Shown here piece by piece: positions 22,168 to 36,462 of a DNA stretch of 64,000 nucleotides. The notes beneath the pieces are model-generated. The model had not been told where the DNA came from. It saw only the letters and a list, made by a program, of their open reading frames with translations, and did no database searches. How positions within the stretch are numbered: the stretch's first letter is position 1; each line of letters starts with the position of its first letter. The position numbers and the translations under genes were made by a program. The stretch is from Selaginella moellendorffii (taxonomy: Eukaryota > Streptophyta > Lycopodiopsida > Selaginellales > Selaginellaceae), in contig NW_003314347.1 in NCBI RefSeq assembly GCF_000143415.4, positions 705,438-769,437 of the forward strand, written 5' to 3'.

Positions 22168-23489
22168 ACTTGCACCGCTTGCCCTTGGTAGCTTTCCTAT
22201 TTATGGTTCGGAAAAGGCGTCGAGTCTATCTATGGAAGCAAGCTTCCCAAATTTGACAAGAGGTGCTGTGGCACTGCTGCTTTCAACATGTACACCAGCC
22301 CTGGTCAAGAAACACCTCGTTACTGCTTATGACTTGGACCGGCATGATGGTTTAGTTGATTGCGAGGCCTATCACTATCCTTTTCCTGTTGCAGCTCATC
22401 CACTCAGATCTATGTGACATGGGAGTATTGATGACTTTTTTCACAAAGTTGATGTTCGTCTCATGAAGCACAAGAGAGACGTTTTTGCCTACCATCACTT
22501 TGGGGAGGCGTTAGTGACTACTGCATATTTGAGGAATTGGCTCCCAACTGCTGCTTTTGCAGTGAAAGCTCCATATTGACCCTTAGAGTTTTTCACAAAT
22601 TTGTTGGTTATAGAGATGTAGAGTTCTTTATGTTCATGTGATTGAAGATATATTTCCTTTCAAGCAGCCTGAACAATCAACCCTTGCAACATGTTGATGG
22701 CTATCCAATAGCAGATGTTCCAGTTCCAGTACCACCGCCACTTATAAATTCACGTCCGCCGCCACCACTGCCTATTCCACCCCATGATGATGGTGATCAG
22801 CCTCAATCTCAAAGTGATACTTTTGGATGCACTATTATTGGACATCCCTGTTCTGGCCGTCCACTTCTCAGTTGGCCCGCCTAGGAAACTTAACAGCTAT
22901 TCAAGTCTAATTCTACTTGATGTTATTTTGCTGAAACTATTCCTGAGCCACAGTCAGTTGATGAAGCATTATCAAGTCCACATACCTCTGCTTGGAGAGC
23001 AGCCATGGACTCTGAGTACAACTCTTTAATGCACAGCAACACTTGAGTTTTGGTTTCCAAGCCAGCAGATTGGAAAATTACAAGTACGAAATGGCTCTTT
23101 CATGTGAAGTGCAATTCTAACAATCAAATTATTCGCAGGCTTTACACAGATTGTTCAACTTCACCGAGACTTACTCTCGCTAGCATTGGCAGTGCAGCAC
23201 AACTGGGAAATCCATCAGATGGATGTGTGTACAGTATTTCTCCATGGCGATTTAGATGAAGAGGTTTTTATTTCCCAGCCTGAGGGATTTCCTAAAGCGC
23301 CAAGGAAAGTGTGTAAACTTATCAAATCCTTATACAGTTTAAAGCAATCTCCCTAAGCTTGGTTCACCAAGATGGATAGCTTTCTATTCTCTATTGAATG
23401 CAGCTGATCAAAATGTTTATTACAAATGCTTTGGTGACTTGCTCATGATATTGGCTCTTTACGTTGATGATTTAATCTTAGACTCCAAC

Positions 23490-23651
23490 TGTTGTAAACC
23501 AAGGAAGAAGAGAAAAACTCTATCACTCAGATATCGTCATCGCTATACATACAGAGGTGAGAGTCGTGATTCTCCAGATCCACCACGTGTCACCACGTGT
23601 CTCAGCCGTACGGTGATCTCACGGTGATCTCAGATGTACTACATCCTCACA
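23490..23651. repeat. TRIM terminal repeat, left copy
   Basis: Begins TGTTGTAAACC and ends CCTCACA. It contains two tandem CACCACGTGT units (G-box-like CACGTG) and a duplicated CGGTGATCTCA not present in the right copy. Confidence 0.9.
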
Positions 23652-24249
23652 CCCCCACTCAGCCGAGATCAGCATGCGAAGGCTGGATCAGAAAAAAGAA
23701 ACTAATGCTAAACCACTGGGAAACCTATCTCACTCCCCCCACTCAGCCAAGAAAAGCTGAGCTCATGAAAGCAGCATCTTGTGGTGTTGAACAAGAGTAG
23801 CAGCATGTTCCAAGGTACCCAAGCTTGCACACAGCCCAGCTTGTATCAGGACCCGTCAGGAACCAGCATCTTGTTCCATGTCCGCCCACTCAAATGTGAT
23901 CTCTCCATCAGCCTCAAGGCCCTTGCGCACAGCAATTCCCAGGAAGAACAGAAGCCTCTTGGCAGCATCAGAAAATCTCCAGCCCAAGGAACCCTTCCCT
24001 TGTAGCAGCAAGGGCATCAGATCGTCTCCAGCGGTAGCAAGCAATGCCACAACCCTTCCAATTCAAATCCAGGCCAGTCTCGATCAAGAACCGCCTCCAT
24101 TTTAGGGTTGCCTGCACAAGACAAAATAAACAAGAAAATCTCCATCTTGATATTTGCAATTCACAGCCGCTCCAGATCAAGGGGCTCGTCATCTTCCTCC
24201 TCTTCCTCCTCCATTCAGCCCAAGATTTAATCCCTGACCTCCGATACCA

Positions 24250-24400
24250 TGTTGTAAACCAAGGAAGAAGAGAAAAACTCTATCGCTCAGATATCGTCAT
24301 CACTATACATACAGAGGTGAGAGTCGTGACTCTCCAGATCCACCACGTGTCACCACGTGTCTCAGCCGTACGGTGATCTCGGATGTACTATATCCTCACA
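24250..24400. repeat. TRIM terminal repeat, right copy
   Basis: Same ends as the left repeat with a handful of substitutions and one 11-bp unit fewer. In the element's own (minus) orientation this is the 5' repeat, with the primer binding site directly downstream. Confidence 0.9.
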
Positions 24401-25277
24401 CCAACAATCTGTCTTTCTTCATGAGATTAAATCAGAGATCACATCTCAGTTTGAGATGGATAATATAGGCGAGGTTCAGTATTGTCTCAGCCTTCATATT
24501 TCGCGATGAGATAGAGTTCGTGGCTCTCTTTATCTATTTCAGCAGCAATACACTCACGAGGTTTTACAACCCTTTCAGATGCAGGATTCTACTCCAGTTT
24601 TGACACCTGATTAATCTTCATCTCTCCTTTGATCAGTCTCCAGAAGTTCCAGTTGATTGTGAAGCCATGCAACATTTTCCTTATCGAGCTGCCATGGTTT
24701 ATTTATTGGTCTGCACTCATCCAGATGCAGTGGCATTGTTGCCAAGTTTTCTGAGGCACATTGGCAGGCGCTATATTCAAGAGACTTGGTTCTTTGTCCT
24801 CACTTACTCTTCTATCCTAGATGCTAGCTTTTGTGGATTTTGTGATGCTGATTGGGCTGGTGATTTTGAGACCAGGAAATATATTGCAGCTTGCTCCACC
24901 TATAAGGAAGCAAGCAACATCTCGATCAACCGGAACCTGAGAAAGAGAACACTAAGAAGCACTTACCAATTGTAAGTGAAGAGATATGCAGAAGGTACGG
25001 TGAACAAAAATAACTCTAGGATAGTCGAATATCTATAATAATAAGAACGAAGAACCCACACCCCCGCAGCCGTCCGATCCCAGGCCTGGGGCAGCCTCGG
25101 AAGCCATGGTTGTCGGCAAGGGGAGGCCAGCCCAGGCTCGGGCCAGGGCCGGTGGCCATGGTTAGCGGGAATATTGGTTCAATGTTGTGGTGGCCAATGG
25201 GCGGGATGCACATGTGGCTGGGAAGGGAAGAGGGTGTGGTGACAGGTGTTATGCCATGCACCCCTAGGGCTCCATGG

Positions 25278-25370
25278 CTGGCTGGAGTTTGAGGCCGCAG
25301 CTAGAATCGCTGTGCACATCAAGGAGGGTGGACGCGCTGCTGCTGGAAAAGACCAATGGCTTCTAGCGTG
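25278..25370 (+). pseudogene. Unidentified captured fragment, copy A
   Basis: Encodes LEFEAAARIAVHIKEGGRAA and continues AGKDQWLLAW to a GTAAG donor, so it looks like the end of an exon. The same sequence appears inverted at 49,165-49,250 and 52,976-53,060 in the large Helitron. I cannot name the parent gene. Confidence 0.6.
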
Positions 25371-25432
25371 GTAAGAAAAAGTTCCATGTAACTGATTCAG
25401 TTTCCTTTCATTAGAGCTATGGCCCTAGTGAC

Positions 25433-26025
25433 TCATGAAACTTTCCTGTAGAGATTTTGGAAGCCACTTCCAATGCACGTAAGTAGAACCGTGCCTGTCA
25501 CTGGGTCAGGCTTGATACTAAACTGCACTCCCATGAATTCTTTGATGTGTTGCAGCGTCTTGATACCGTAAGAAGAGAGCTTACCGACCCTGACTTTGGA
25601 AACATCTTCCGGGCACAGAGCACAGAGGATGAACAGCAACCCCTGTATGGCAAACAGGAAAGTTTGTGAGATCGCCTTCTTTCCTTTCTAGCTTCACAGA
25701 TAGATACCTGGTGAGTTGAATCTACAACTCCTCCCAGCTTTATCTCCTGTAGCAAGGACATGGCTGCTTGCGTCCCCAGGTCCTCTGGAAGCTGGAGCTC
25801 GGATGCTCCTGAATGCGTAGCCACGCACTTGGAGCTTAAAATGCAGCTAGTGGTCGTTTCTGCCACCAGTGAGATCCCATAGCCCGGAGATCTGTGTCAT
25901 GACAAAGGAAGCAAGATGAAAAAAGTTTACTTTGCAGCACAAAATCATGGAACTTACTTCCCGGACTCCGAACCAGTATAGTGATCAGTAACTGACGAGT
26001 GCTTGAGTTCAGGTAAGAAACATAT
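25433..26025 (-). pseudogene. RCL1: Captured C-terminal part of RCL1 (RNA cyclase-like)
   Basis: Three exons on the minus strand: about 26,025-25,958 (HSSVTDHYTGSESGK), 25,891-25,708 (SPGYGISLVAETTTS, LGTQAAMSLLQEIKLGGVVD) and 25,642-25,433 (LLFILCALCPEDVSKVRVGK, then GIKTLQHIKEFMGVQFSIKP). The joins are in frame across two GT-AG introns. RCL1 is the conserved RNA 3'-terminal phosphate cyclase-like protein needed for 18S rRNA maturation in the nucleolus. The N-terminal half is absent, so this cannot be the working gene. It is a Helitron passenger whose intact introns show capture at DNA level. Confidence 0.85.
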
Positions 26026-26080
26026 TTCTAGCGCGTCCACCTCTTTGTAAATCACCCAACATTTGCTGGGCAAGTACTCG

Positions 26081-26341
26081 TATCATCATAACTAAATATA
26101 CATGATCAAGAGACATATTTTAACAAAAACGATATAAAAAACTTTTAATACAAGTAGTCAGACATATTTATAAACTTACCCTAAGTACGTCTTTTGTTGG
26201 TATTTTTGAACGCCGGCTCAGAAGCTGGTCGCGCTTTAAGCGCTTCCTGGGTAATCTCTATCCGTATAGAGCATAATAAAATGATAATGTCAAAACCCTA
26301 GGGCGTATACAATATGTTAAAGATTGTTTTAGGGTTCTTGG
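26081..26341. other. Upstream region of the JmjC gene
   Basis: Holds the presumed promoter and leader. An AAACCCTAG telo-box-like motif lies near 26,293 and TTAGGGTTC lies just before the start codon. The inverted GCGCTTTAAGCGC lies near 26,230. Confidence 0.45.
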
Positions 26342-29614
<3,273 letters not shown>

Positions 29615-29629
29615 AGTGGAATGGAACAC

Positions 29630-29800
29630 CTTTAAATTATTCGTCGCATACGAAATAATGATTCGTCGGATATTCGTGTACGGAATACGGAATGATTATT
29701 CGTGGTATATGCGTGCACGGATGATTCCTGGCATTGTTCGTGGGTTTATTCGCGGGATAATACTTGCAACGTACGGGGGTTTAACCATTTTAGGGCACAG
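29630..29800. repeat. Degenerate ATTCGT/GTACGG-rich stretch
   Basis: Between the JmjC stop and the next gene, variants of ATTCGT(C/G)G recur about six times and GTACGG three times. It could be a degraded tandem array or a promoter with repeated sites. Confidence 0.4.
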
Positions 29801-29802
29801 CG

Positions 29803-31576
29803 ATGGCATGGGAGGAGGACGCTTCGTGGATGGGATCGTCCATGGAGGGCTCGTCATCGGTGAGCATGGGGGTTCTAGCAGAAAGGAAGCGAAAGTCCCC
29901 GGAGATCGAGGTGTGCATCATCTCGGATGCATCGGATCAAGGCGAGGGGAGGAGGAGGAGATGCGTGAGGAGCTGCGGCGGCGATGAGAGGGTCCGATCG
30001 GGGTACCGGCTGCGTGCCAAAATCCGCGGCATTGAGAGGTTTGATCCCTTTGCATCGTCGGCGGGGGAGATGGCCAGGAAGAAGCGGCGCATGATGGAGA
30101 AGCGGCAGCGAGAGCTTGAGGATGATGCTGGAACGCCGCTGCGCGCTTGCCTGTCCGAGGGCTGTGGCGCCAGAACTCCAGTCTGGAAGGAGCATTTGGA
30201 TCGAGAGGGCAAGAAAACCAGTCGCCGCGAAAAGCCTGAGAAATCCAAGGGAAGCTCGAGGGAGAAATCGGAGGCCAGGGACGCTCTTCCCCCTCGTCCT
30301 CCTCCTCCTTCTCCTCCTCCTCCGCCTCCTCCTCCGCCTCCTCCGGTTGCAAAGCAAGCTCGAACGATTTACAAAGAGGAAGAAGCGAGAGTTTCTCCCA
30401 GCAAAGTTTCCGCGAGGAAGAACTTGGGGGCGACGATGAAAAAATCGGCAAAGAAAAGGTCGATGCTGGAGGACATGATCCGGGAGATCAACGAGAGGCA
30501 GCGAGTCCCAGGGATGGGAAAGAAGAGGAAGAAGAAGAAGATCACGGCTGCTGGTGCTCGCGATCGAGCTCCAGTGGAGGAGAAGAAGCCTTACGTCAAA
30601 GTGGAGGTTGACGAGCTCGTGCAAATGCGGTGTGAGGTGGAGGAAGGCCAGCGGATGCTCGAGAATCTCAGGCAAAAGGTGGAGGAAGCGCAGCAGGAGC
30701 TCAACTACAAGAAATCCAGAGTGGAGGAGCTGGAACGAAAGAAAAAGCTCGAGGACGAGAGGAACGTCGCTGCTGCCGCTGCTGCTCGAGGAAGACGAGA
30801 ACGAACAAGGCCTTCTTACTTTCCAGTTCACAAGGCGTTTGATAGAAGGTGGGACGATCCCGCTTTTGGTCCCGGTGAGGCGGAGGAGGAACAACAGGAA
30901 GAGTCCAAGGAGAAAAATGGCAACCAGTCGGATTCTTCGTCCTCGGACGGGAGCCTCGTGAGTTCTTCCCTTCCTTTTCCCAGATTTTCTTTGTCCGACT
31001 AAAGTTCTTGGTCTCTATCCCTCTCTAGCAGGTTGCGGTGAACAAATATAGCACTTCTCAAGACGCGGACGAGTTTCGTGACAAGCTTCGCAAGGAGCTC
31101 TCCCGGCCTTTCTGCCCGCAGGAGTTGCGAGAGAAGTTCAAGAGCGTTAGGCTTCAAAAGCCGATCATTCGCTCGCGTGATCTCCGTGGCCAGCGCAGCT
31201 GCCAGTTTCCGAATGGCAAGGAGGGCCTGTCTTACCTCGATCATCATCCAGGTGAGAAACAACAGCATTGTCTCCCACTTTGTTTCTCAACTCTGGGACT
31301 TACGTTCTTTTTACCAGATTTTGCAGCGGCTCTCAAGGTGGCTGTGGATCCAAAGAGCCAGCTTCGACTACTACGCGAGTTTTTCTTTTGGCTCAAGGTA
31401 GAAGTTTGTCTGGTTGTTTTTCCAATTGTGATTTCTCTTTATCTCTCTCGCTCCTTGTTGTCCCATAGCACGCGTGCGTGGAAGGCTCTTTCCGACCATG
31501 GAATCCACACAATCGTGGACTTCTACGCGAGAAGGGCCCAATCTCAGTGAAAGATGAAGTTATCGTCCTCGACTGA
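29803..31576 (+). CDS. Predicted nuclear coiled-coil protein, function unknown
   Basis: Four exons: 29803-30957, 31032-31251, 31318-31397 and 31469-31576, giving about 520 residues. The N-terminal half is highly charged with several basic clusters (ERKRKSPE, KKRRMMEKRQR, KKRKKKK), as expected for nuclear localisation. There is a run of Pro with Ser (PPRPPPPSPPPPPPPPPPP) at about residue 165 and a coiled coil (MRCEVEEGQRMLENLRQK and on to ELERKKK) at about 265-325. The C-terminal exons form a compact region (DADEFRDKLRKELSRPFCP, LRLLREFFFWLKHACVEGSF) that is likely the conserved domain. I do not recognise the family. The start is the first ATG in a long open frame. It sits 190 bases downstream of the JmjC gene on the same strand, with its own promoter region. 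Confidence 0.7.
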
Positions 31577-31725
31577 CGAGATCAAACCCGTAAGAGTTTT
31601 ACTCACAGACACTACGAGTTCCACACACAGTTGAGAATAGTGTACAGGAAAACCAATCAAACAAACATTTTTTCTGTAAGAAAAAGATGGTTTTTATCTT
31701 TGCTCAACATGGTGGACAAGATCCT

Positions 31726-33066
31726 CTAAAGTTTGGAGAGGTGGTGGATGTTGAAAGGCCACACATCGGAGCCATTTGGAGCAGCGAACCAAAATCTCCG
31801 CGCAGCCAAGTGGTTGAATCTTCCAGTCGGGTGGAACAAATCCCAGAAAACGTGCTCGGACGCGTTGGTGCAAGTCGGAGCAAACATGAAACACTCGAAG
31901 TAGCTCCCGAAAGGGCAGCACGGCGTGTTAACATTCGAGAATCCTTGCAAAAGCGAAGACAAAAAATGGTTTTTTTGCGAAGAACTTTGCGTGAGAGATG
32001 GAGATCTTTACCGTGAGCAGTGCCGTTTTTGATGGTTGCGGTCATGATCTCGTAGAGATTGGCGTAAACCATATGACTCTCGATGAGCGTGAGGCGGAGC
32101 TCCTCGACCATGGCGTGGAGTTTGCGGTTGTAGCTTCGCGCGGCACCGTCGTAGTCACTGGCGCACTGGCCGGGCGTCTCGAGCCTGTAGATGTAGAGCG
32201 ACATTGGATTGCATCCCAGCGCGGCCACCGAAGAGATGACGAACTTGCGAGCGTTCAAGCCATAGAGTTCCTGGATGGATCATAGAGTTGTAACATCAAA
32301 GCTCTCTAGAAAAGATGAAAGAAGGAGAGTGAGAGAGTGTCACTGACTTTGATCTGGCGACGAAGGATGGAGATGAGGAGGTCCTCGAACTGGTCGAGAG
32401 TGTAGTTTCTCTGGAGCGTGGGGTTCCTGTAGTAATTGTTTGCGAAGTCGTTGTTGCCAATGGAGATGTAGAAGATGGACTTGGAGACGAGCAGGGACGA
32501 GTTGTAAGCTCCCAGTGACGAGTCGAGCGCTTCCTTTGCCTCCCGGAAGTACTCGATTTGTCTATACAAGGGAGCGTGATCTCCCTGGAAGAAAAAAAAT
32601 ATAAAACCATTCGTCACGCAAAGATGACGGAATTGCAAAAAGATCTCACCATGCCAGCCCCAGTACTGTTGTGGATCCCTGCGCCTCCGGATCCAAAGTT
32701 TGCTCCTTGAAGAACGTTTCCTCCAGCTCCCAGGTAAGGAGGAGGGAATGGAAGATTCAAAAACGAAGCTTCAGAGACGAAAAGATCAGATTTTTCTTGT
32801 GAAAAAAGGATGAATTCACCATCACCTATGTAGTCGGGTATGAGCCTCCCGTCGGTGAATCTCCCCGTAGCTCGGTGCTGGTCGAAGTTCATCCCGAAAG
32901 GTGGGAAGTTTGCCCGGGAGAAAGTGTTCAAGTAGTTGTTGTTCCCGGCGTCCACCAGCGAGTCTCCAAACACGAACAATGCGGGAGTTTGCGAGTCATT
33001 CTGGCACGAGCCTCTGGGGAGCAGCGCAAGGAAAACCAAGGCAAGAGCTCCGCCAGCCATTGCCAT
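31726..33066 (-). CDS. GDSL esterase/lipase
   Basis: Five exons: 33066-32820, 32768-32650, 32584-32348, 32270-32012, 31943-31726; total 359 residues, the usual length. An N-terminal signal peptide ([20 protein letters not shown], cleaved near SCQ) predicts secretion. Block I is [18 protein letters not shown] with the nucleophile Ser. Block II is [11 protein letters not shown], block [12 protein letters not shown], and block V DLFHPT with the catalytic Asp and His. The family hydrolyses lipid and other esters, often in the cell wall or extracellular space, with broad specificity. All catalytic residues are present. The start ATG at 33066 is preferred because the longer frame has no upstream ATG. 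Its 3' end faces the coiled-coil gene (convergent, about 150 bases apart). Confidence 0.92.
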
Positions 33067-33480
33067 TCTTCCTAACAAACAAATCCAAAAGAGAGGATCA
33101 AAGAAAAGAGAGATTTTTTCTTGTGTGTTTCAAACTTTGGAGCTCACCCATGGATCATCCGATTCACAGTCGGCGCTTGCGGCAAGATCACAAGCACCAC
33201 TCCTTGTCGATGGATTTAAAGCTGCTGTTGTTGCAACGACAAATGTATGCTAGACTATAACACAAAAACTAAGCTTTGATTTTACCAGGAGCTGCCTCGC
33301 GGCTACCGGATTTTGTCATGGCTCTTTCAAAGCGCTCTCCCTCGACCTAAATCCACCTTGACGATACCCAGCCAAAGAAAATGGAAAGAGCGTGACCACT
33401 TTCTTTTCCTTCCTCGCAAGAAAGAGGGGGTGTCATCTTTCCCAGTTCATCAAAAGAAAATATCACAGGGACTCACAATT

Positions 33481-33565
33481 GGGGTGGTGGCGCAGTTGGC
33501 TAGCGCGTAGGTCTCATAGCTTCTGAGTTATCCTGAGGTCGAGAGTTCGAGCCTCTCTCACCCCA
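33481..33565 (+). tRNA. tRNA-Met(CAU): Elongator tRNA-Met (CAU) with intron
   Basis: An 85-nt sequence matching plant elongator tRNA-Met. The acceptor stem is GGGGTGG with TCACCCC. The D-arm region is GCGCAGTTGGCTAGCGC (A box). The anticodon CAT lies at 33515-33517. A short intron after the base 3' of the anticodon lies at about 33519-33529. GGTCGAGAGTTCGAGCC is the B box and T arm, and A33565 is the discriminator. The A and B boxes serve as the internal Pol III promoter. Confidence 0.95.
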
Positions 33566-33573
33566 AAAGCTAC

Positions 33574-33584
33574 TTTTGGTTTTT
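33574..33584 (+). terminator. RNA polymerase III terminator
   Basis: TTTTGGTTTTT begins nine bases after the tRNA, two T runs that suit Pol III termination. Confidence 0.75.
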
Positions 33585-33585
33585 A

Positions 33586-34227
33586 CATTTGGTTACAGTT
33601 CTTTGTAGAAGCTAACTTATTGTTCTTTTCTTTTGATCACAGGTTAAAAGCATATTGTGGAGATTTCGAGATCTCAGAGGATAGCTTGATATCAAATGGC
33701 TGTTTTTACCTTGTTTGTGATGATGTTTTTGGTGTCCACGCATTGTTATCAGCTAGAGAGTGATCCATATTGCGATTTGAGTCTTTTATTTCGATACTAA
33801 ATTGTAAGTGACGAAATTTTCCTTTTACTTTAGTCACTTAATCACACTTTCGACCATTTATAAGAATTTCACTCACAACATCTGTAAAGGTATATTTAAC
33901 TTTCTTATGCCATTAAGAAGTTTTGGGTAGAAATTAGCAAATCCTTGGTTACTTCAGGTTACCATTTCATCATCTGCAATGCTTGGAAGGCTGTGCCAGG
34001 ATGCCACGCCTGCGCAAACTAGACGCAAATGGTCAAGAGCGAGTGCTCTCTACACGGAGTATCAATCTGTGAAGCTAGTTTCTTCTCTCTTTGATAGAAC
34101 TATAGAACAAAAATTCTGCCCTTTTGATTGATTATCTCGAGCAAGAGAAAGAACAAAACTGTCGCGTGTTATAATGATAGAAGCTAGAGTTATTTTGGAG
34201 CGAGAGCGTAAACGAAGATCATATCGC
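33586..34227. other. Intergenic, no gene seen
   Basis: AT-rich 3' flanks of the tRNA and of the enoyl-ACP reductase gene. Only short chance ORFs. Confidence 0.6.
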
Positions 34228-36082
34228 CTACGCGGATACCTTCTCGGCGGGAGCCGCTGCCTCTTGGATCTCGCCAAGAGCTCGGCTGTCGAGCGCCATT
34301 CCCATTGTGTGAAGCCCATTGTCTACGTAGAACACGGTTCCGGAGATGGCCGACGCAAGTGGCGAGGCGAGGAAAGTGGCTGCGTTTCCAATATCATCTG
34401 TGCGAAAAGAGTATATAGCGAAGTAAGCAAACCAAGCAAGCCAAGCCAAAGTTTTTAACGCACCAGCTTCGAGATCTCTTTGCAGGGGAGAGTTTGCCTT
34501 GGAGTAATCGATCATCTTCTCAATGAATCCGATTGCCTTGGCAGCTCTGCTTTTCAAGGGACCTGAAAAGCATGTCATGCATGAGCCACAGCTTTAATAG
34601 ATTTGTAAGATTTTACCTGCTGAGATTGTGTTGACCCTGATCTTGTATTTCCTTCCGGCTTCGAACGCGAGAACCCGTGTGTCACTTTCTAGAGCTGCCT
34701 TGGCCGAGCTCATCCCTCCACCGTAACTGTTACATGTCACCACATTATGCGCAGTCGAGCCAAAGAGAGAAGAAACCAAAGACAACGGTAGTGTAGTTAC
34801 CCGGGAATGGTTTTTTCAGATGCCATGTACGTCAAAGAAATGACTGAGCCGCCTATAATGATAAAAAAACGATTGGAAATCTGCAAGAAAGGAAAACACT
34901 TGCCTTGATTCATAATTGGAGCAAAATGTCTGAGGAGAGAGACATGTGAATACGCTGATGCGGAGCTAGCCGCGAGGTATCCTTTCCTCGAAGTCTCTAG
35001 AAGAGGCTTCGACACCTGAGATCGAAACAAGGAACCACGATGAACAAAAGAAATCGACGATCAGGATTAGAGGAATCTGAATCTCTTACTTCTGGACCAT
35101 TCGCAAGAGAATGAACGAGAATATCAATGCTGCCAAAGTCTTTTTTCACGCTGTCCACCACTTCCTGCAGGCGGCAACATTGCGAGAACAAAATCGCTTC
35201 GATTCAAGCAATAAAGCTTTTTCGTACCGTGACGGTCCAGGCAGAAGCTCCGGCATATCTCTTGTTGTTTTTTATCTGGTGCATGCCACAAGGTAGAGTA
35301 AACAGCTATCATGGCAGCAATTAAAATAACAACTCACCTCATCCGGAACGTCTTCAGGGCAGTCAAAGACTGCATCCAGGGGGTACACTTTCGAGATCTC
35401 GAACAAGGATCCATTTGGCAATCTAAAAACCGGAAAGGGTCACTACTTCTACCAAAAGGAAAAAAAAAAAAGGGGAAAAAAACAAAGAAAACGCAAAAAC
35501 TTACTGTCTCGACTCATCGAATTTTCCTCTCCTCAAGCTGGTTTCAAAGATATTGAGAGCCTAAAAGAATAGAAAAGTTAGCACCCAACAGTTGAAAGAG
35601 AGCTAAACAAGAAACACGAAGTCATGAATTACCGGAACCCAGGTTCCCAAGAGAATTTCAGCCCCGGCAGAAGCAAGCGTTTTGGCAATCGCCCATCCAT
35701 ATCCTTGATCATCGGCCACTCCAGCGATAAATGCCCTCTTCCCTGCATGCGACAGAAACACGAGCAACAAAAGGAAAATTCACAATGCATGCATGAAAGA
35801 AGAAATACCCGTAAGATCGATAGCCAGTCCCGGAACTCCAGCCCCCGTTCCATTCGATCCCGCCGACGCCATGACGACACCGCTCTTAGCACTATTCCTC
35901 ACGCTGGAGCTGCAAAATCCGCTGCTTTTCAGTGCCGAGAGCGCACCGCTCCTCTCGAAAGGCCTGGCATTGAAGGAGACGACGGATCTGGCAGCATCGG
36001 GAGCGACGAGCGAAGCGACGGACGTGGACGAGGTGCCGCGCGCGACCGCGAGCATTCCACTACCTGCAATCAGCGACGCCAT
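34228..36082 (-). CDS. ENR1: Plastid enoyl-[acyl-carrier-protein] reductase (NADH)
   Basis: Minus-strand gene of about eleven short exons. It starts [20 protein letters not shown], a Ser/Ala/Arg-rich stretch typical of a chloroplast transit peptide, extending to about residue 70. The mature enzyme begins [20 protein letters not shown], the Rossmann fold with the FabI-type cofactor loop. [52 protein letters not shown] with the catalytic Tyr, then [20 protein letters not shown] with the catalytic Lys, and [20 protein letters not shown] follow. It catalyses the last reduction of each fatty-acid elongation cycle in the stroma. Sequence identity to flowering-plant ENR (MOD1) is high by eye. The protein ends [21 protein letters not shown] see no damage. 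Confidence 0.93.
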
Positions 36083-36462
36083 TGCTGGATCGAAGCGCGA
36101 AATCCCGGGAGCTGCTCGATCGATCGCGAAGCCGCTGCCAAGGAAAACCTAGACGCGCATATACAAACACACACCAAAGAGCATGCAAACGGAGAGCTCA
36201 ATGTGGTGTCCTTGGCAAAGCCCCAGTGCAAATGTCCCGGTGTCCCTAGCATTTAAATAACACGCTCAAGGACACGCTCCACCGTCCCTTCCCATCCACG
36301 GTCCAAACAATTCCACCTTTGCTATAAACTACTCTCTTTTCCCATCCTAAAAAAAATAATGCCACAGAGAATTCTCGGGGAGAAGTTCTTCTAGCTCATA
36401 GAAGTTCTTCCAGATGATCTAATCCAATGCATTCTTTCCCTTTGGTATCGTATCTCGATCGA
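36083..36462. other. ENR promoter and 3' flank of NAL1-like gene
   Basis: The interval lies between two minus-strand genes. Near 36,240-36,330 are pyrimidine-rich stretches and a CTATAAACTACTC TATA-like element in plus orientation. I identify no specific regulatory site. Confidence 0.4.

Larger units (their letters stand above)
23490..24400 (-). mobile_element. TRIM (terminal-repeat retrotransposon in miniature)
   Basis: A 911-bp element with direct terminal repeats of 162 bp (23490-23651) and 151 bp (24250-24400), each beginning TG and ending CA. It is flanked by the 5-bp target duplication CCAAC (23485-23489 and 24401-24405). On the minus strand the repeat ends in CAACA and is followed immediately by TGGTATCGG (complement of 24241-24249), an initiator-tRNA-Met-type primer binding site. 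At the other end a GAGTGGGGG polypurine tract abuts the second repeat. The 598-bp interior has no retrotransposon gene, so the element must be moved in trans. The long repeat differs by an extra ACGGTGATCTC copy plus point changes, suggesting some age. Confidence 0.9.
22230..24990 (+). mobile_element. Decayed Ty1/Copia retrotransposon
   Basis: Broken plus-strand frames carry Copia polyprotein pieces in order. The end of the integrase region is at 22,500-22,590 (EALVTTAYLRNWLPTAAF). The reverse transcriptase start is at about 22,950-23,100 (SVDEALSSPHTSAWRAAMDSEYNS, STKWLFHVK). The RT core is at 23,200-23,480 (QMDVCTVFLHGDLDEEVFIS-like, LALYVDDLIL). The C-terminal and RNase H part is at about 24,650-24,930 (AAMVYLLVCTHPDAV, FCDADWAGDFETRKY). 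Stops and frame changes are frequent. A TRIM interrupts it at 23,490. No LTRs were found. Its 3' side ends just before the Helitron at 25,032. Confidence 0.8.
25032..26080 (+). mobile_element. Non-autonomous Helitron carrying RCL1 fragment
   Basis: Starts TCTATAATAATAAGAACG after an A. The first 240 bases are nearly those of the element at 9,402. It ends with the stem CCCAAC-ATTT-GCTGGG followed by CAAGTACTCG and a T. Inside are, on the plus strand, a fragment (25,278-25,370) shared with the 11-kb Helitron, and on the minus strand three exons of RCL1. There is no transposase. Terminal CTCG differs from CTRR by one base, which may reflect decay. Confidence 0.8.

Noticed and set aside
23580-23640. 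CRISPR-like repeats (CACCACGTGT and CGGTGATCTCA repeats)
   Set aside because: Only two adjacent copies, without spacers, inside a TRIM terminal repeat of a plant genome.
29875-30894. Minus-strand 339-codon ORF opposite the coiled-coil gene
   Set aside because: It is Arg/Leu/Ser-rich shadow coding of a Lys/Glu/Pro-rich gene; the plus strand has the spliced continuation.
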